From assembly GCA_021397835.1 (NCBI GenBank), contig JAJFZO010000566.1, forward strand, positions 8,056,001-8,120,000: a DNA stretch of 64,000 bases, in the 5' to 3' direction. Position numbers and translations under genes: made by a program. Shown piece after piece: positions 36,301-46,685 of this stretch (position 1 is the stretch's first letter; every line of letters begins with the position of its first letter). The notes beneath the pieces were generated by a model, which saw only the letters and a program-made list of their open reading frames with translations, had not been told where the DNA came from and did no database searches. Source of the stretch: Moringa oleifera (taxonomy: Eukaryota > Streptophyta > Magnoliopsida > Brassicales > Moringaceae).

Positions 36301-38010
36301 CCTTTATTAACGCCACAAGTGCTGCCTCGATGCACAGCTATGCAGAGCAGAGGAAGACACTAAGAACAGAGATTGTAGCTAAGATTGTCTCAACTCCTTC
36401 CCTTGCTCAATGCTTTTCCATCAACAGTAGTGGGAAGGATAAGAATAGGGGAAGGAAGAAAGAGACCATCTTGGCCTAAGAAAGGAATGCTCTTAACTGC
36501 CATTGTTATCCATCTCTATATAACTATCAACGTTAATGATATAAATAAACATTCATTAGATAAACAAGTGAAAAGCAATCAAAGCTTTTTTTAGAGAAGG
36601 GGTTAGGTTAGGGTGGAAGGATCCGTCCATGCTCGTAAATACAAGATTTAGATCTATCAAACATATGATAGAGATTGGAAAAGCTATTGAAAACCTGCAC
36701 CACCCCTTAACCTTACACACCAACTCAAATGCTTCCTTGCGCACAACCAATTTCTTAAAGTAATACATGCACTCAAAAATAGGCCATAGCACTTGAGAAA
36801 GTTATTACGCAGCTAAATACTCCATTGTATGGTAGTATATACGGCTTAGAGCCAAGGCATTCATAGGTTCCCTTTCAGAGGTCCATCTAGGAAGTGATAG
36901 TTGAGTAAGTTTTTAAACCTAGGTCTAGAATAGCAAATAGGAAGGCTCTTTCTCCTCAGACTTACTCTCATATATATCCTTCCCAAATCCTAGCCTTGGC
37001 TATGATCTTAAAAGCTACTGCTGTGGCACTCATTTTTTAATTCATTTTTTTCTACAAACCTAGGCAATTGATGCAACTTTTTAATGTTAACCTGCTTTAC
37101 TTTAAGGAAGAGTGGATGATCTGCTAGCTCTCGTAGAAAGTTGTCAAAGTTGTTATGAACCCTCAATTCTACAGCGGCATGGCTGACAGCAGCCGTAAGG
37201 TCTGCCCTGATTTCATCTAAACTCCACGCACATTAGTAAAATTGATTCCACTCTGAAAAAGCCTTGGACAGAAAATCAAAATGTAGAAGAGATGGCTTTT
37301 TAGAGGTTTAGTAAAGGATCTCAAACAAGGGAGCACCTATTTACAATGGTTTCTCGATCAGAATTTAGGTATTTCTTTTTCTTTGGAGGAGAGTAAGGTC
37401 GTCTTTTACTCCATTCCTTCCTAAAGTTAGGAATGGCAGGACGATTAGGAAATTACATCTAAGGAACATCCCATTATAGATTATAGAACCGTGACTGACC
37501 TCTAAAACATGAATAAAAAGTCAATTCCAATCCCACAAGGAAATCAATTCTTCTTTTCTTCTTTGTGAGCTGAGCCGTATTTTAGGGATAGCCATTCAAT
37601 CAATTTCGTGTACAAGATCTTCTAGTTAACTGCTGTGGCACATCATTAGCACACACTAGATCAACTAATTGTTTTCGAGATAGATTGGTATAGGTAGTTC
37701 ATCGAGTGAGGGGGCATCCTTCCTTCCATCATTTAAGACTATTCCCCTCACATTCTTATCAATCATGAATACATAGAGTTTGGGATTGGCTAAACAAAAT
37801 AGCATATTTGCTTGGGTCCATACTTTCATGCATTGTAGAAGCGACTTCCTCAACATTCGCTTCACCTCTCCCACTCTCATCATGAATAGGGATGAGAAAT
37901 GATGGGATCAATTTCTCGTGCCATAGCTTGGCTCATGAGGTGACTTGATTAGATTCAGTCTAATTTCATACCGTCAGGGGCTTTTTAGCTTACGAGCTTG
38001 CATTCATTAG
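30331..38010. other. NUMT-like DNA unique to copy A, no gene recognised
   Basis: Same composition as the shared part. Short open frames (for example 31342-31722 plus, 32348-32635 minus, 35901-36113 plus) match nothing I know. Two minus-strand stretches near the right end look more protein-like: about 37300-37030 (DEIRADLTAAVSHAAVELRV then FDNFLRELADHPLFLKVK) and 37883-37665 (LANPKLYVFMIDKNVRG). I cannot assign either. Confidence 0.5.
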
Positions 38011-38011
38011 C

Positions 38012-38535
38012 ACTACAAAAAAAAAAAAAAACAGATTTAGTGACCGATGAATCTGTCACTAGATTGAAACAATCTATTAGCGACAGATTAATAACAGGTA
38101 AAATTAGTAGTTAAAATTATTATCGAGTGAAAAAGTAACGACTGAATTTTATGTCTGTCCCTAAGTAACGACAGATTAAAGACCATTAAGGATCTATCGC
38201 TAAACTAGCAACAGATATTAATCTATCACAAAACTAGTCAACAAAAAAAAAAAATTCTGTGAATAAAGTATAACGACAAATTCATTTAATGACACAAAAG
38301 AATTTATCGCTATATTAATGACTGATTTATGTCTGTCACTAAGTATGGCGACAAAATCATATCAATCGCTAAAATGGTGACAGATTGACTTCTATCGCTA
38401 TTTTAGCGATAGATTCTATTTTGTTGCTACTTTAGCGACACACTAATATCTGTCGCTATTTTAGCGACAAAATAGTAATCGGTCGCTAAATTCAGAGGTT
38501 TCAATACAAACTGATTAGTGACTAATGGATCTGTC
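38012..38535. repeat. CACTA-3 subterminal dyad array (TCTGTCGC..GCGACAGA)
   Basis: More than ten copies of the words TAGCGACAGAT and ATCTGTCGCTA in both orientations. The clearest dyads, CTGTCGCTATTTTAGCGACA and relatives, lie at 38383-38490. Confidence 0.85.
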
Positions 38536-38689
38536 GTTAATATAATTAATTTTTTATAAAAAATAAATTTAAATAACTAAATAAAAATAAAATAAACTAA
38601 AATTTGTCAAATATAATAAATACAAGATTATGTATTATATTATCATAAAATACAATATTCAAACAAGAAATTACATCTAATTATTAGGC

Positions 38690-39720
38690 GGTGTTGAGGG
38701 TCTGCTTCTCAAAAGGAGAGCTTCCATCCTGCAGATGCGTTCATTCATATACACCTCTCTCTATAAGCGCTCTTGCAATTCGATCTCGAAGTGTATGCGA
38801 TCATGCTAGCTAGCCTTATGCTTCTTTTCTAGTCTCTCTTCTAAAGTTCTACGCTCCTTCTCCATACGCTCCTCCATGGACTAACGCTCCAGCTCTTTAT
38901 GCTCTTCCATAGCCTTCATTTGAGAGCATATATCTTGCATAGCTACATCATCAACAAGAAGTCCATTACTAGAGCTGTCGCTTGAATACCATGATAGGGC
39001 TTGACTCCCAAGCCCGTATACTCGACGCTTTTTCTCTCCACCTACTGCCTTATAGTAAAGCTTACTATAGTTTACCTTAGGCTATCTGAAGATTCCCCAT
39101 ATGGCTAAAAAGCTATGGCAACCAACTTTTCAAATCGTTCCTATAATAAATAAAGCATTTTGTTAACTTATTAGTTGAATCAAATAGTAAAATAAAAAAA
39201 GATAAAATTAATTTTACTTATTAAATATTAAAAACAATAAACTTACATTTACTTTTTTGGAATGCTCATCTATGAACTTATTAGGATTAAATTTTTAAGT
39301 ATGAGTTCGTTTAAAAAGCTCTATTGGAGTAGGTTCACGACCCAACTCCCGTGCCTAAAAAAATACATAATAAATAATCATAACATTTTCACTTATATTT
39401 CTTTAAAAAATTTAAATATCATACATACTAAGCGTCGATAATGGTTCTGCAGTGAACATGAACTGGCACTATGTTGAAAGGGACCTGTCTCGGGTCCACC
39501 TATTTTATTTCATCGATTACGAGACATAGTTTCATACTTCTGTTTATACTTTGATCGGTTCCATTATATTTGCCACTGCTCGCATACAGTATCAGGGATA
39601 AATTAAGGCTTATTCTTCACCTTATGACAACATGCATACATCAAATCAGCATATCAATCTGCAGCTCGAACCACTCATGTGACCTTCACCATGCCATCCA
39701 TAGCCTTGTCCCATGTAAAA
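38690..39720 (-). pseudogene. CACTA-3 second gene (Transposase_24-like with coiled coil), decayed
   Basis: Read on the minus strand from 39720: FTWDKAMDGMVKV, YADLMYACCHKVKNKP, FIPDTVCEQWQI, WNRSKYKQKYETMSRN, GGPETGPFQHSASS (about 39720-39430). After an intron comes ARELGREPTPIELFKRTHT (about 39360-39290), a further short exon (ERFEKLVAIAF, about 39140), and a charged coiled coil (about 38970-38790) ending near 38690. The order matches the CACTA-2 gene at 18562-21033, but sequences differ enough to be a separate family. Stops replace several expected residues. Confidence 0.8.
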
Positions 39721-40007
39721 TATTTTTGCAGCAAAAGTAAATATTAGTAAGTATGATAAAATGGAATAGAATTTTTTTTGTTTTTTTTTGGTGACATCTA
39801 TGCACTAAGTCATCAAATGACACATGTTAATAAGGCTTGCTAGACCTGTCTAAATTCAAAAGCCTGAAAGAAATGTGGGTCCCATGAAATCATGAAAATG
39901 ATTAAACAATAATCACTCTTGGTAGTAGCTACCTACCAGCTCAAAATCGACACACAGTCAAAGACGTACAAGCTTAGTCCAACTCACAAATTATAGACTA
40001 AGAAATA

Positions 40008-42791
40008 GAGAAAATTGCCAAAATTGACATGCCATCTCCCTTTTTTTTTTTTTTTTTTTTATGAAACAAACAATCTTTACATTGTTGCTTAAAATTGTTG
40101 CTTCTTTTCTAAAATGTTTTCATGGTCATGGCAGAATGCATGTTATTATAACTTGGAATGGTGAGTGGTCCGAGTCAAGAGGAAGTTTTGAGTATATTGG
40201 TAGGACAATCAAAACTCGAGGTTATGTTGTTTGCAAGGTTTTGACACATGCATAGTTATTAGGTTTAGCTAAATCTTGCATTGATATTGATTTTTCTAAC
40301 CATGATATTATACTACACATCATAGTGAGATCCGAGGAAACTATCGTGAAAAATGAGTTAGAAAATGATGACGATATTAAGTTCATGTTGTATGATGATA
40401 ACATAATATCCCATGTAATTGTGGATTTGGTGGAGCGACATGATGTTGAGAACACACATGGCGTATGTGAAGGTAGAAATTCAAAACGAGTCAATTAGTT
40501 AAATTTTTGTATTGGGAGTAATGAGGTTACTGATGCAATTCCTAATGTGGAAACCCATCCAATTGTTCAAGGTAAAAATTTGGCATAAAACCATTATTCT
40601 ATAATGAGACTCCTCCTAACGCTTAGAATACTGATGAGATCGACTTGGATGAGTCAATAGACTATAATATTGGATGTGAGTATCCAATCCCAAAAATTGA
40701 GCCCATTCAACCTATCGAAGAAGGAAGTTGAGCTTGATGATGAGAGCTTGCCTTCTGTACCACTTTCAATCCCATCTTATGTGCCACTTGCATGCGCTAA
40801 AGCACACAACAATATAAGTGATAGTGTTAATAAGAGGTACAATGTGTTGGATGCTAAATTATACAGTATTGTTTCTGCTCTTACTATGAAATCAGTGACT
40901 CCGATTGACACCTTTACTAGAGGTCAATTTTTCGAAAGTAAGAAAGAGTTGAAGCAATTTTTGGGTATGTATGCATTGACTGAGAACTTTGAATTTAGAG
41001 TCACTAGATTTAACAAATCAATATTTAAGATTGCTTATAGATGAAAAAAATTATGCATGAAAGGTCTATGCTATGAAAGTTGCACAAGGACAATTCTTTC
41101 AAATTAGACATTATGATTTGACACACACTTGCATAATCAAAGAGTTGCATCAACGAGCGAGTTTTATCATTATTGGAGAAATTATTAGTCAATAGTTATC
41201 CACTAATGCTAGAATTATTAAGCCAAAAGATGTCATAGGTGACATGAAAGAATTATATGGCATATAACTTTTATATAGCAAAGCTTAGAAGGCGAAAGAA
41301 TACGTATTGTCTCTTACTTATGGTGACCTAGTGAAGTCATACTAACAATTACCATCATACTGTCACATGTTGCAAATAGCTAGTCCAAAAACTAAGGCTC
41401 ACATATGCATTGAAGATGAGACTAATCGATTTAAGTATTTTTATAGCTCTTGGACAATCATTAAGGGGGTTTTATTCAGTGATTAAACCAGTTGTTGCTA
41501 TCGATGCCACTCACTTGAAAAGAAGATTCCATGGTGTTATGTTTGTAGCAGTGTGCAAGGATGGAAATGAATGGATATACCCACTAGCATTTGGTTACGG
41601 TGGCTCGAAAAACTACAAGGCTTAGGAGTGATTTTTGAAGGAACTGAAGGAGGTATTGGTCATGTTGATGACTTAGTTATTATGTTGGATCATCATGCTA
41701 GTATTGCAAAGGCCATTGTAAAGGTCTTCCTCGATTTTTGTCATAGGTTATGTTCTTGGTATATGGTTCAAAATATAAAGAATAAATTTAAGAGAGAAGA
41801 AGTGTCCAAGATATTTTATAGTGTAGCAAGGGCATATCGAGAGTTTGAATTTAGTCAATTGATGATTGAATTATAAGCTAATCACCCTCAAGCATTTGAA
41901 TATATCATGAAGGAAGATCCGAGGAAATGATCACATGTGTATTGCCCTCGAAAATGATACAAACTCATGACCACTAATATTGCTGAAAGCTTGAATTCAT
42001 GTCTTTGATTTGCCCTTGAGTTACCCATCATAGCTCTATTGAAATTCATTAGAGATATGATACAACATTGGTTTTATGATAGGCATAAGAAAGCTAAGAT
42101 TTGAAAAGCATAATTAACTGAATGTGTCCACTCTTTGATGAATAAAAGATGAAAAGTTTCATTATAAATAACAGCTTTTAACATTGATTGGAATGTATTT
42201 GTAATCAAGCACAAGCGTAAAAAGGTGGTTATTGACCTTATGGAATGTACTTGCACTTGTAAGAAATTTCAGACTGATCTGTTATCATGTGCACATGCAC
42301 TAGCAGCATCTAAGTGACATTTATTGTTTGTTAATAATATATTTTTATTTTTTATTCTTGTTTTAGTAACTTCATCATTTTTTCATTTTTCTTATAGGAA
42401 ATGTAACATTGATTTTATAACCCTTTGCTTTGACTATTATTAGCAACAACACTTAATAGCAGCATACACTGAGCCAATCTATCTAGTTGGTGATAAGTCT
42501 GATTGAAATGTGCTTGAAGACATCAGAAAGGTTGTTGTATTACCGCTGAATAAGGGTAAGCATGTAGGTCATTCAAAGAAGCAAAGAATACCCTCTAGTA
42601 GGGAAAGGACACGATAAAAGAAATGTTTTAGGTGTAGCCTATATGGACATAATCGGTTGACATGCTCAAACCTATAGTATCACCATAAAGGAAGTCATTC
42701 AATTTTAGATTCTAATGGAAGAATGTCACTTGGAATTTTGACAAGCGAATCTTCTCTTTCAAATCCTAGCCTTGGTAGAACTTATCTTTGA
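40008..42791 (+). mobile_element. MULE B (head of copy B)
   Basis: The left terminus GAGAAAATTGCCAAAATTGA is nearly the same as that of the complete MULE (GAGGAAATTATCAAAATTGG), which fixes its start at 40008. It contains a mudrA-like pseudogene, but no ULP1-like gene and no right terminus before mitochondrial-like DNA begins (after about 42800), so the right half is lost. The flanking 9-mer at 39999-40007 is TAAGAAATA; no matching copy was found. Confidence 0.7.
40136..42791 (+). pseudogene. mudrA-like MULE transposase, decayed (copy B)
   Basis: Start ATG at 40136 (MHVIITWNGEW intact). N-terminal domain to about 40490; MuDR DNA-binding region about 40900-41140 (RGQFFESKKELKQFLGMYAL); MULE catalytic domain with IDATHLKRRFHGVMF (about 41498) and LDHHASIAKAIVKVF (about 41690), the latter with His for the Arg of DRHAS; ESLNSCL about 41990; SWIM finger CTCKKFQTDLLSCAHALAA (about 42250-42310); intron about 42313-42400; CCHC knuckle CFRCSLYGHNRLTC intact (about 42622); stop at 42789-42791. 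At least ten stops, many at Trp or Gln positions. It is collinear with 1-895 in its last third and resembles 5804-8406 throughout. Confidence 0.9.
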
Positions 42792-43396
42792 TTAGGATTT
42801 TAATTGAAAAGAGGTTAAATCGCTTCCTCATGTGCCTATAAAGCCAAGGCAATCTCAATTGTAACAAATTCTAGTTTTTCTTACTTAATCTTTTTTATTG
42901 AAATAACACTCAATCAAAGTGATGCATAAGCAAGTTTAGCGGTTGAACCCTCTACAATCGATCGACGAGAACCTCGAAGCTATCTTGGGTAGGAACAAAC
43001 TTATATTAGGCATAGTCATAACATCAACTTGTACAAGGAAGAGGCGTAATAGTGAAGATCAATTCATCTTAATGTACAAAAAACATTGTCTTAGGCATGC
43101 AACCCAAAAAGATAGAAAGATTGTTAGCTTGAAGAAAACTCTTTTAGAGCCTGATCCCTTTGATTTAACAACAAGAGTCGGTTATGGAATAGTCTTTTGG
43201 TCAGCTTTCTTATTCTTAAGGACTTTTAATCGGTAGGCTTTTATAGTGGACCTGCCTTGCTAATAGGGAGAATATGAAATAGATAGTTGCTCTTGTCTTC
43301 ACTTAGAAACTCTATGCTCCCTATTCTAGTAAGGCATACTCTCTAAACTAGATTCACTTGTTCTTGTCTTTAGCAATTTACTATTCTAAAGCACCC
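42792..43396 (+). other. Shared stretch with a 97-codon open frame, unrecognised
   Basis: Collinear with 896-1515. The open frame 42943-43236 starts MNPLQSIDENLEAIL, is rich in basic residues in its middle and hydrophobic near its end (VGYGIVFWSAFLFL). No family recognised. Copy A has the same frame broken at several codons, so there is no sign that it is a maintained gene. Composition suggests mitochondrial origin. Confidence 0.4.
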
Positions 43397-43740
43397 TACT
43401 ACAAAAATTATAATAAGTAACAGTGATTTAATGATAGTTTTTAAAAGAACTGTTATTAAAAGCATCTTTAACAATTTTTAATGTTAGGTCTTCTAAAACT
43501 GACATTAGAGTAAAATTTATCACACTTTTAACTTCATTTACCATTAACTGACATTAAAAGGCAACATTTAATGTCAATTGCCATGGGAACTGATGTTAAA
43601 TACTTGAATGATTAAAGCCTTAAACGAAAGTTCCATAAGAACTATCGTTAAAGGCTTAAACTACACAGCCTTTAATAAAACTTCTGCTGGAACAGCCATT
43701 AAAGGCTTGCACCAAGCCTTTTAACCTAACTATCATTTTC
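43397..43740 (+). repeat. CACTA-1B left subterminal repeat array
   Basis: The same degenerate AATGATAGTT/AACTGTCATT-type motifs as 1516-1850, base for base collinear with small differences. Homology with copy A stops at about 43738, where a GC-richer stretch with CCACTTTTGGAG dyads begins. Confidence 0.75.
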
Positions 43741-44807
43741 TCCTCCAAAAGTAACAGTAGCCACTTTTGGAGAAGTAGCCACCCGGCCCGCACACACATC
43801 TCTCCCTCTCCATTATTCTTTTCTTGCTCCTTCTTCTCCCATTTGTCTCAATCTCCACAATGCGAAGCCAAACCCTCCCCCTTCATTTGTTCTTCATCTT
43901 TGGCATTTAAACATGAAAGTATTTTGGTAGATTCAAAAAAATTTTATGAAAGTTTTTTTCACAATTATTTCGTTTGGTTTTGATTTGAAGAATAAATTGA
44001 GAATGTATATTATTTTAAGATTTTCTTCGTTAGGTATGTTTGGTGAATTTTTATTAGTGAAATTTGAGTTTTTTTGTAAGTATATTTGAATCAATATTAG
44101 GAATGAATAAATATATATTGATGAATTTATTATTTGATAATTTTTATGATTTTTATATTAATTGATAAATTAAGTAAATGTTAGTTACATGAATTTATAT
44201 TTTGATGAATTAAGTAGATATTAGTTAAATGAATTTATGTTTTGATCAATTTATGTTTGAATAAATTTTGTTAGGTACGATTAATTGGTATATTTTGTAA
44301 AATTTATATTGATTTTGTAATTAATTTAATTTAATATTAGTTAAATTTTAAATAGATAATTAATTAATTAGATGATTGTATAGTAAATAATTAAATATTA
44401 TCTAAATTTTAATTAATTTACTAGCTAGTTAGATGCTTGTAAAGTAATTAATTAGATGTTAATTAAATATTAACTATGTATTAATTAACTAATTAGGTAT
44501 TAATCATTTATTTAAATTTTAATTAATTAATTTGATGCTTGTAAAGCAAATAATTAAATGTTATTTAAATTTTAATTAATTTACTAGTGCTTGTAAAGGA
44601 ATTAAATAGATATTAATTAATTGATTATGTATTAAATAACTAATTAGCTATTAATCATTTATTCAAATTTTAATTAATTAATTTGATGCCTTTAAAGTAA
44701 ATAATTAAATTTCAGTTAATTTATTAGTTTTTATAAAGTAATTAATTAGATGTTAATTAATTAACTATGTATTAATTAACTAATTAATTATAAATCATTT
44801 ACTTAAA
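43741..44807. other. CACTA-1B interior absent from copy A
   Basis: 43741-43930 contains pyrimidine-rich DNA (TCTCCCTCTCC, CTCCCCCTTC), followed by increasingly AT-rich sequence. No open frame of note. From about 44340 it becomes a tandem array, described separately. Confidence 0.5.
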
Positions 44808-44825
44808 TTTTAATTAATTAATATT
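44340..44825. repeat. AT-rich tandem repeat, unit about 150 bp
   Basis: Two clear units and parts of others, recognised by 'ttgtaaagtaattaattagatg' (in parts) near 44436, 44589 and 44732 and by 'ctaattag.tattaatcattta' following each. It consists almost only of A and T, with scattered G at fixed places. It lies inside CACTA-1B just before the position equivalent to the CACTA-2 insertion point in copy A. Confidence 0.7.
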
Positions 44826-44989
44826 TTATTATTTTACATTATTTATTTAATTATATACTAACTAATCATTTGTTATTTAGCTAATTAATTAATTGTATGC
44901 TAATTTAGTTAAATATATATTAATTACAAATGTCAATTAATTCATTAAATTTTTGGTTGCATGTAATTTGTACATAAATGTCTAATATA

Positions 44990-45953
44990 ATTGCGCACGT
45001 ATGTGTTTAGAATTTTTATTGGTTTTATTATTGTTTGGCTACATCATATTTTTGTTTTTTTTACTCATTTTATTATTTGAGTAAACTTTATATAGATTTA
45101 GTTGTGCTTGGCTTGGAGAAGTATTTTGTATTTGCTGATCAATCTATTATATGGGATGTCTATAAGTATAAACACCCAAGTCCGTCACCTTGCCAATAGA
45201 ATGATAGATCCATACAACAGAGGAATAGTGACATTTTCGAATAACTTGAGGTAAGTCTTAATACTATTTGAAATTATTAATAGTTTAATTTGTTTACAAT
45301 GTTTTTTACATTTATTTTTGATAATGTAGATATCATTAGATGTTGATGGTTGTCGAGTCTCGTACTTTTGTGTACAACATTTTTGTCTTTGAACCATGGT
45401 TCTCATCAAAAAGTAGATTAACTTATGTTCATATAAGTGAAAATATTTTAATTTATATTAGTATGTATTGTTTTTTACTCTTAAAATTATTGATAATTTT
45501 CTATTAGAAGCTCTTTTAAATTGTTTCAAGTTATCAATGAATCAAGTGGCAGGTGCATTCCTCGGAGTATTTCTGCTAAGTTATGTATATTTAAACCAAT
45601 ATATAATATTAGTTTTATTTAGTTTACAAATATAATAATTAAAAATTTTTAATGTAGTGTCTACATCAACCTTCAAATACTGAGTGTGGATATTATACTA
45701 TGAAATTTTTAACGGACATCATTGATAAACGTGACAAAAATATCCCATATACGAAAATAGTAAATTTTTAAGCATTTGCTTACGTAATTACTTTAGTAAT
45801 TGATATGCTTACTAGAAGTTTAATTAGACTAACTATTTTTTTTTTTTTTTATAAATGAAGTTAGTAAATATAGATGCTTACATTGAGTTAGATACTGATA
45901 AAGTTAGAAAAGGGGATGAACAGTTTCTTTGGAGTACCATATTAAAAAGTTGA
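44990..45953 (+). pseudogene. ULP1-like C48 protease remnant of CACTA-1B
   Basis: The counterpart of 22235-23200. The readable order is the same: LGLEKYFVFADQSIIWDVYK (to about 45170), the His/Asp segment near 45325-45395 (MLMVVESRTF, with the His-Trp pair decayed), the Cys segment NTECGYYTMKFLTDI (about 45660-45720), and an end with stop at 45951-45953. It has a frameshift after the Asp segment, so it has decayed along a separate path from copy A. Confidence 0.75.
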
Positions 45954-46329
45954 ACCTTGAAGATTTTTGTAGACATGAACATTATTAAATTTACGTAGTT
46001 GAATTTTTAGGATTATGTATGATAATAGGTATTGTACATATGGAGTTCAGTTATGACATCGAGTTTCTTTTTCTTCATCTTTCATTACTTTTTGGATTGG
46101 ATTATGTTGAAATGTTTTTAAATATGAAAGAAATAATGATGGTTTGAGTGAGAATGGTATTGAAGAGTATTGAAAGAAAAGGTTGTTTCATTAAAGTGTT
46201 AGTATTAAATTGTGTTAATGTATACAAGATAAAGATATGTGGTTGATGTGGAAGAGATGAAGAATTTTATAAATGCAGATTTTGGATAATTTGTATGTAA
46301 AAATTTTGTATATATCAAAATTATTAAAA

Positions 46330-46685
46330 AAATTCTTTTAATGGACCGTTCATTGAAAACTAACATTAAAGTCACTATCTTTTAATGACCGTTCTATCAG
46401 AATTATCATTAAAGTTTTCACTTTTTAATGACAGTTCTTTTAAAATTAAAGGTAAGGTCTTTAATGGCAGTTTTAAAAGAACTATCATTAAAAACCCTCT
46501 TTTTTTAATGACAGCTCTATTAAAATAGTCCTTAGAGACTCTCCCTTTAATGATAGTTTTAAAAGAACTATCATTAAAAGGGAGTTTTGATGACAGTTTT
46601 CAAGAAATGTCATTAATTAAAACTCTCCCCTCTTTATTATCATTAAAGTCTCTTTTAACTGTCATTAAATCTCGTATTTATAGTA
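46330..46685. repeat. CACTA-1B right subterminal repeat array
   Basis: Collinear with 23590-23944. Repeated TTTAATGACAGTTCTTTTAA and its inverse. A dyad at about 46550-46580 reads TGATAGTTTTAAAAGAACTA then TCATTAAAAGG. Confidence 0.8.

Larger units (their letters stand above)
23945..38010. other. Mitochondrial-derived DNA in the nucleus (NUMT), copy A
   Basis: Composition changes sharply from AT-rich transposon DNA to purine/pyrimidine-tract DNA (AAAGAAAG, CTTTCTTC) typical of plant mitochondrial intergenic sequence. The anchor is a recognisable but decayed ccmFN (24793-26475). 23945-30330 is shared with copy B; 30331-38010 is present only here. The right end is set by a CACTA terminus at 38012. 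Mitochondrial origin is firm around ccmFN and inferred for the rest. Confidence 0.75.
38012..40007 (-). mobile_element. CACTA-3 remnant
   Basis: The terminus CACTACAAAAAAAA at 38012 is followed by a subterminal array and then, on the minus strand, a Transposase_24-type gene. No tnp2 gene and no opposite terminus are present before the copy-B MULE starts at 40008, so the element is truncated or its other end lies elsewhere. It seems to have landed at or near the right edge of the mitochondrial-derived DNA. 39730-40007 has no recognisable content. Confidence 0.75.
43397..46685 (+). mobile_element. CACTA-1 (copy B), non-autonomous, 3.3 kb
   Basis: The left end is TACTACAAAAATT and the right end, reversed, TACTATAAATACG. 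Left and right subterminal arrays share the TTTAATGACAGTTCT motif, and a ULP1-like remnant lies inside. There is no transposase gene. Flanks continue into the same non-transposon DNA as in copy A (left 43390, right 46686), so the element was already there when the region duplicated. Confidence 0.8.
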
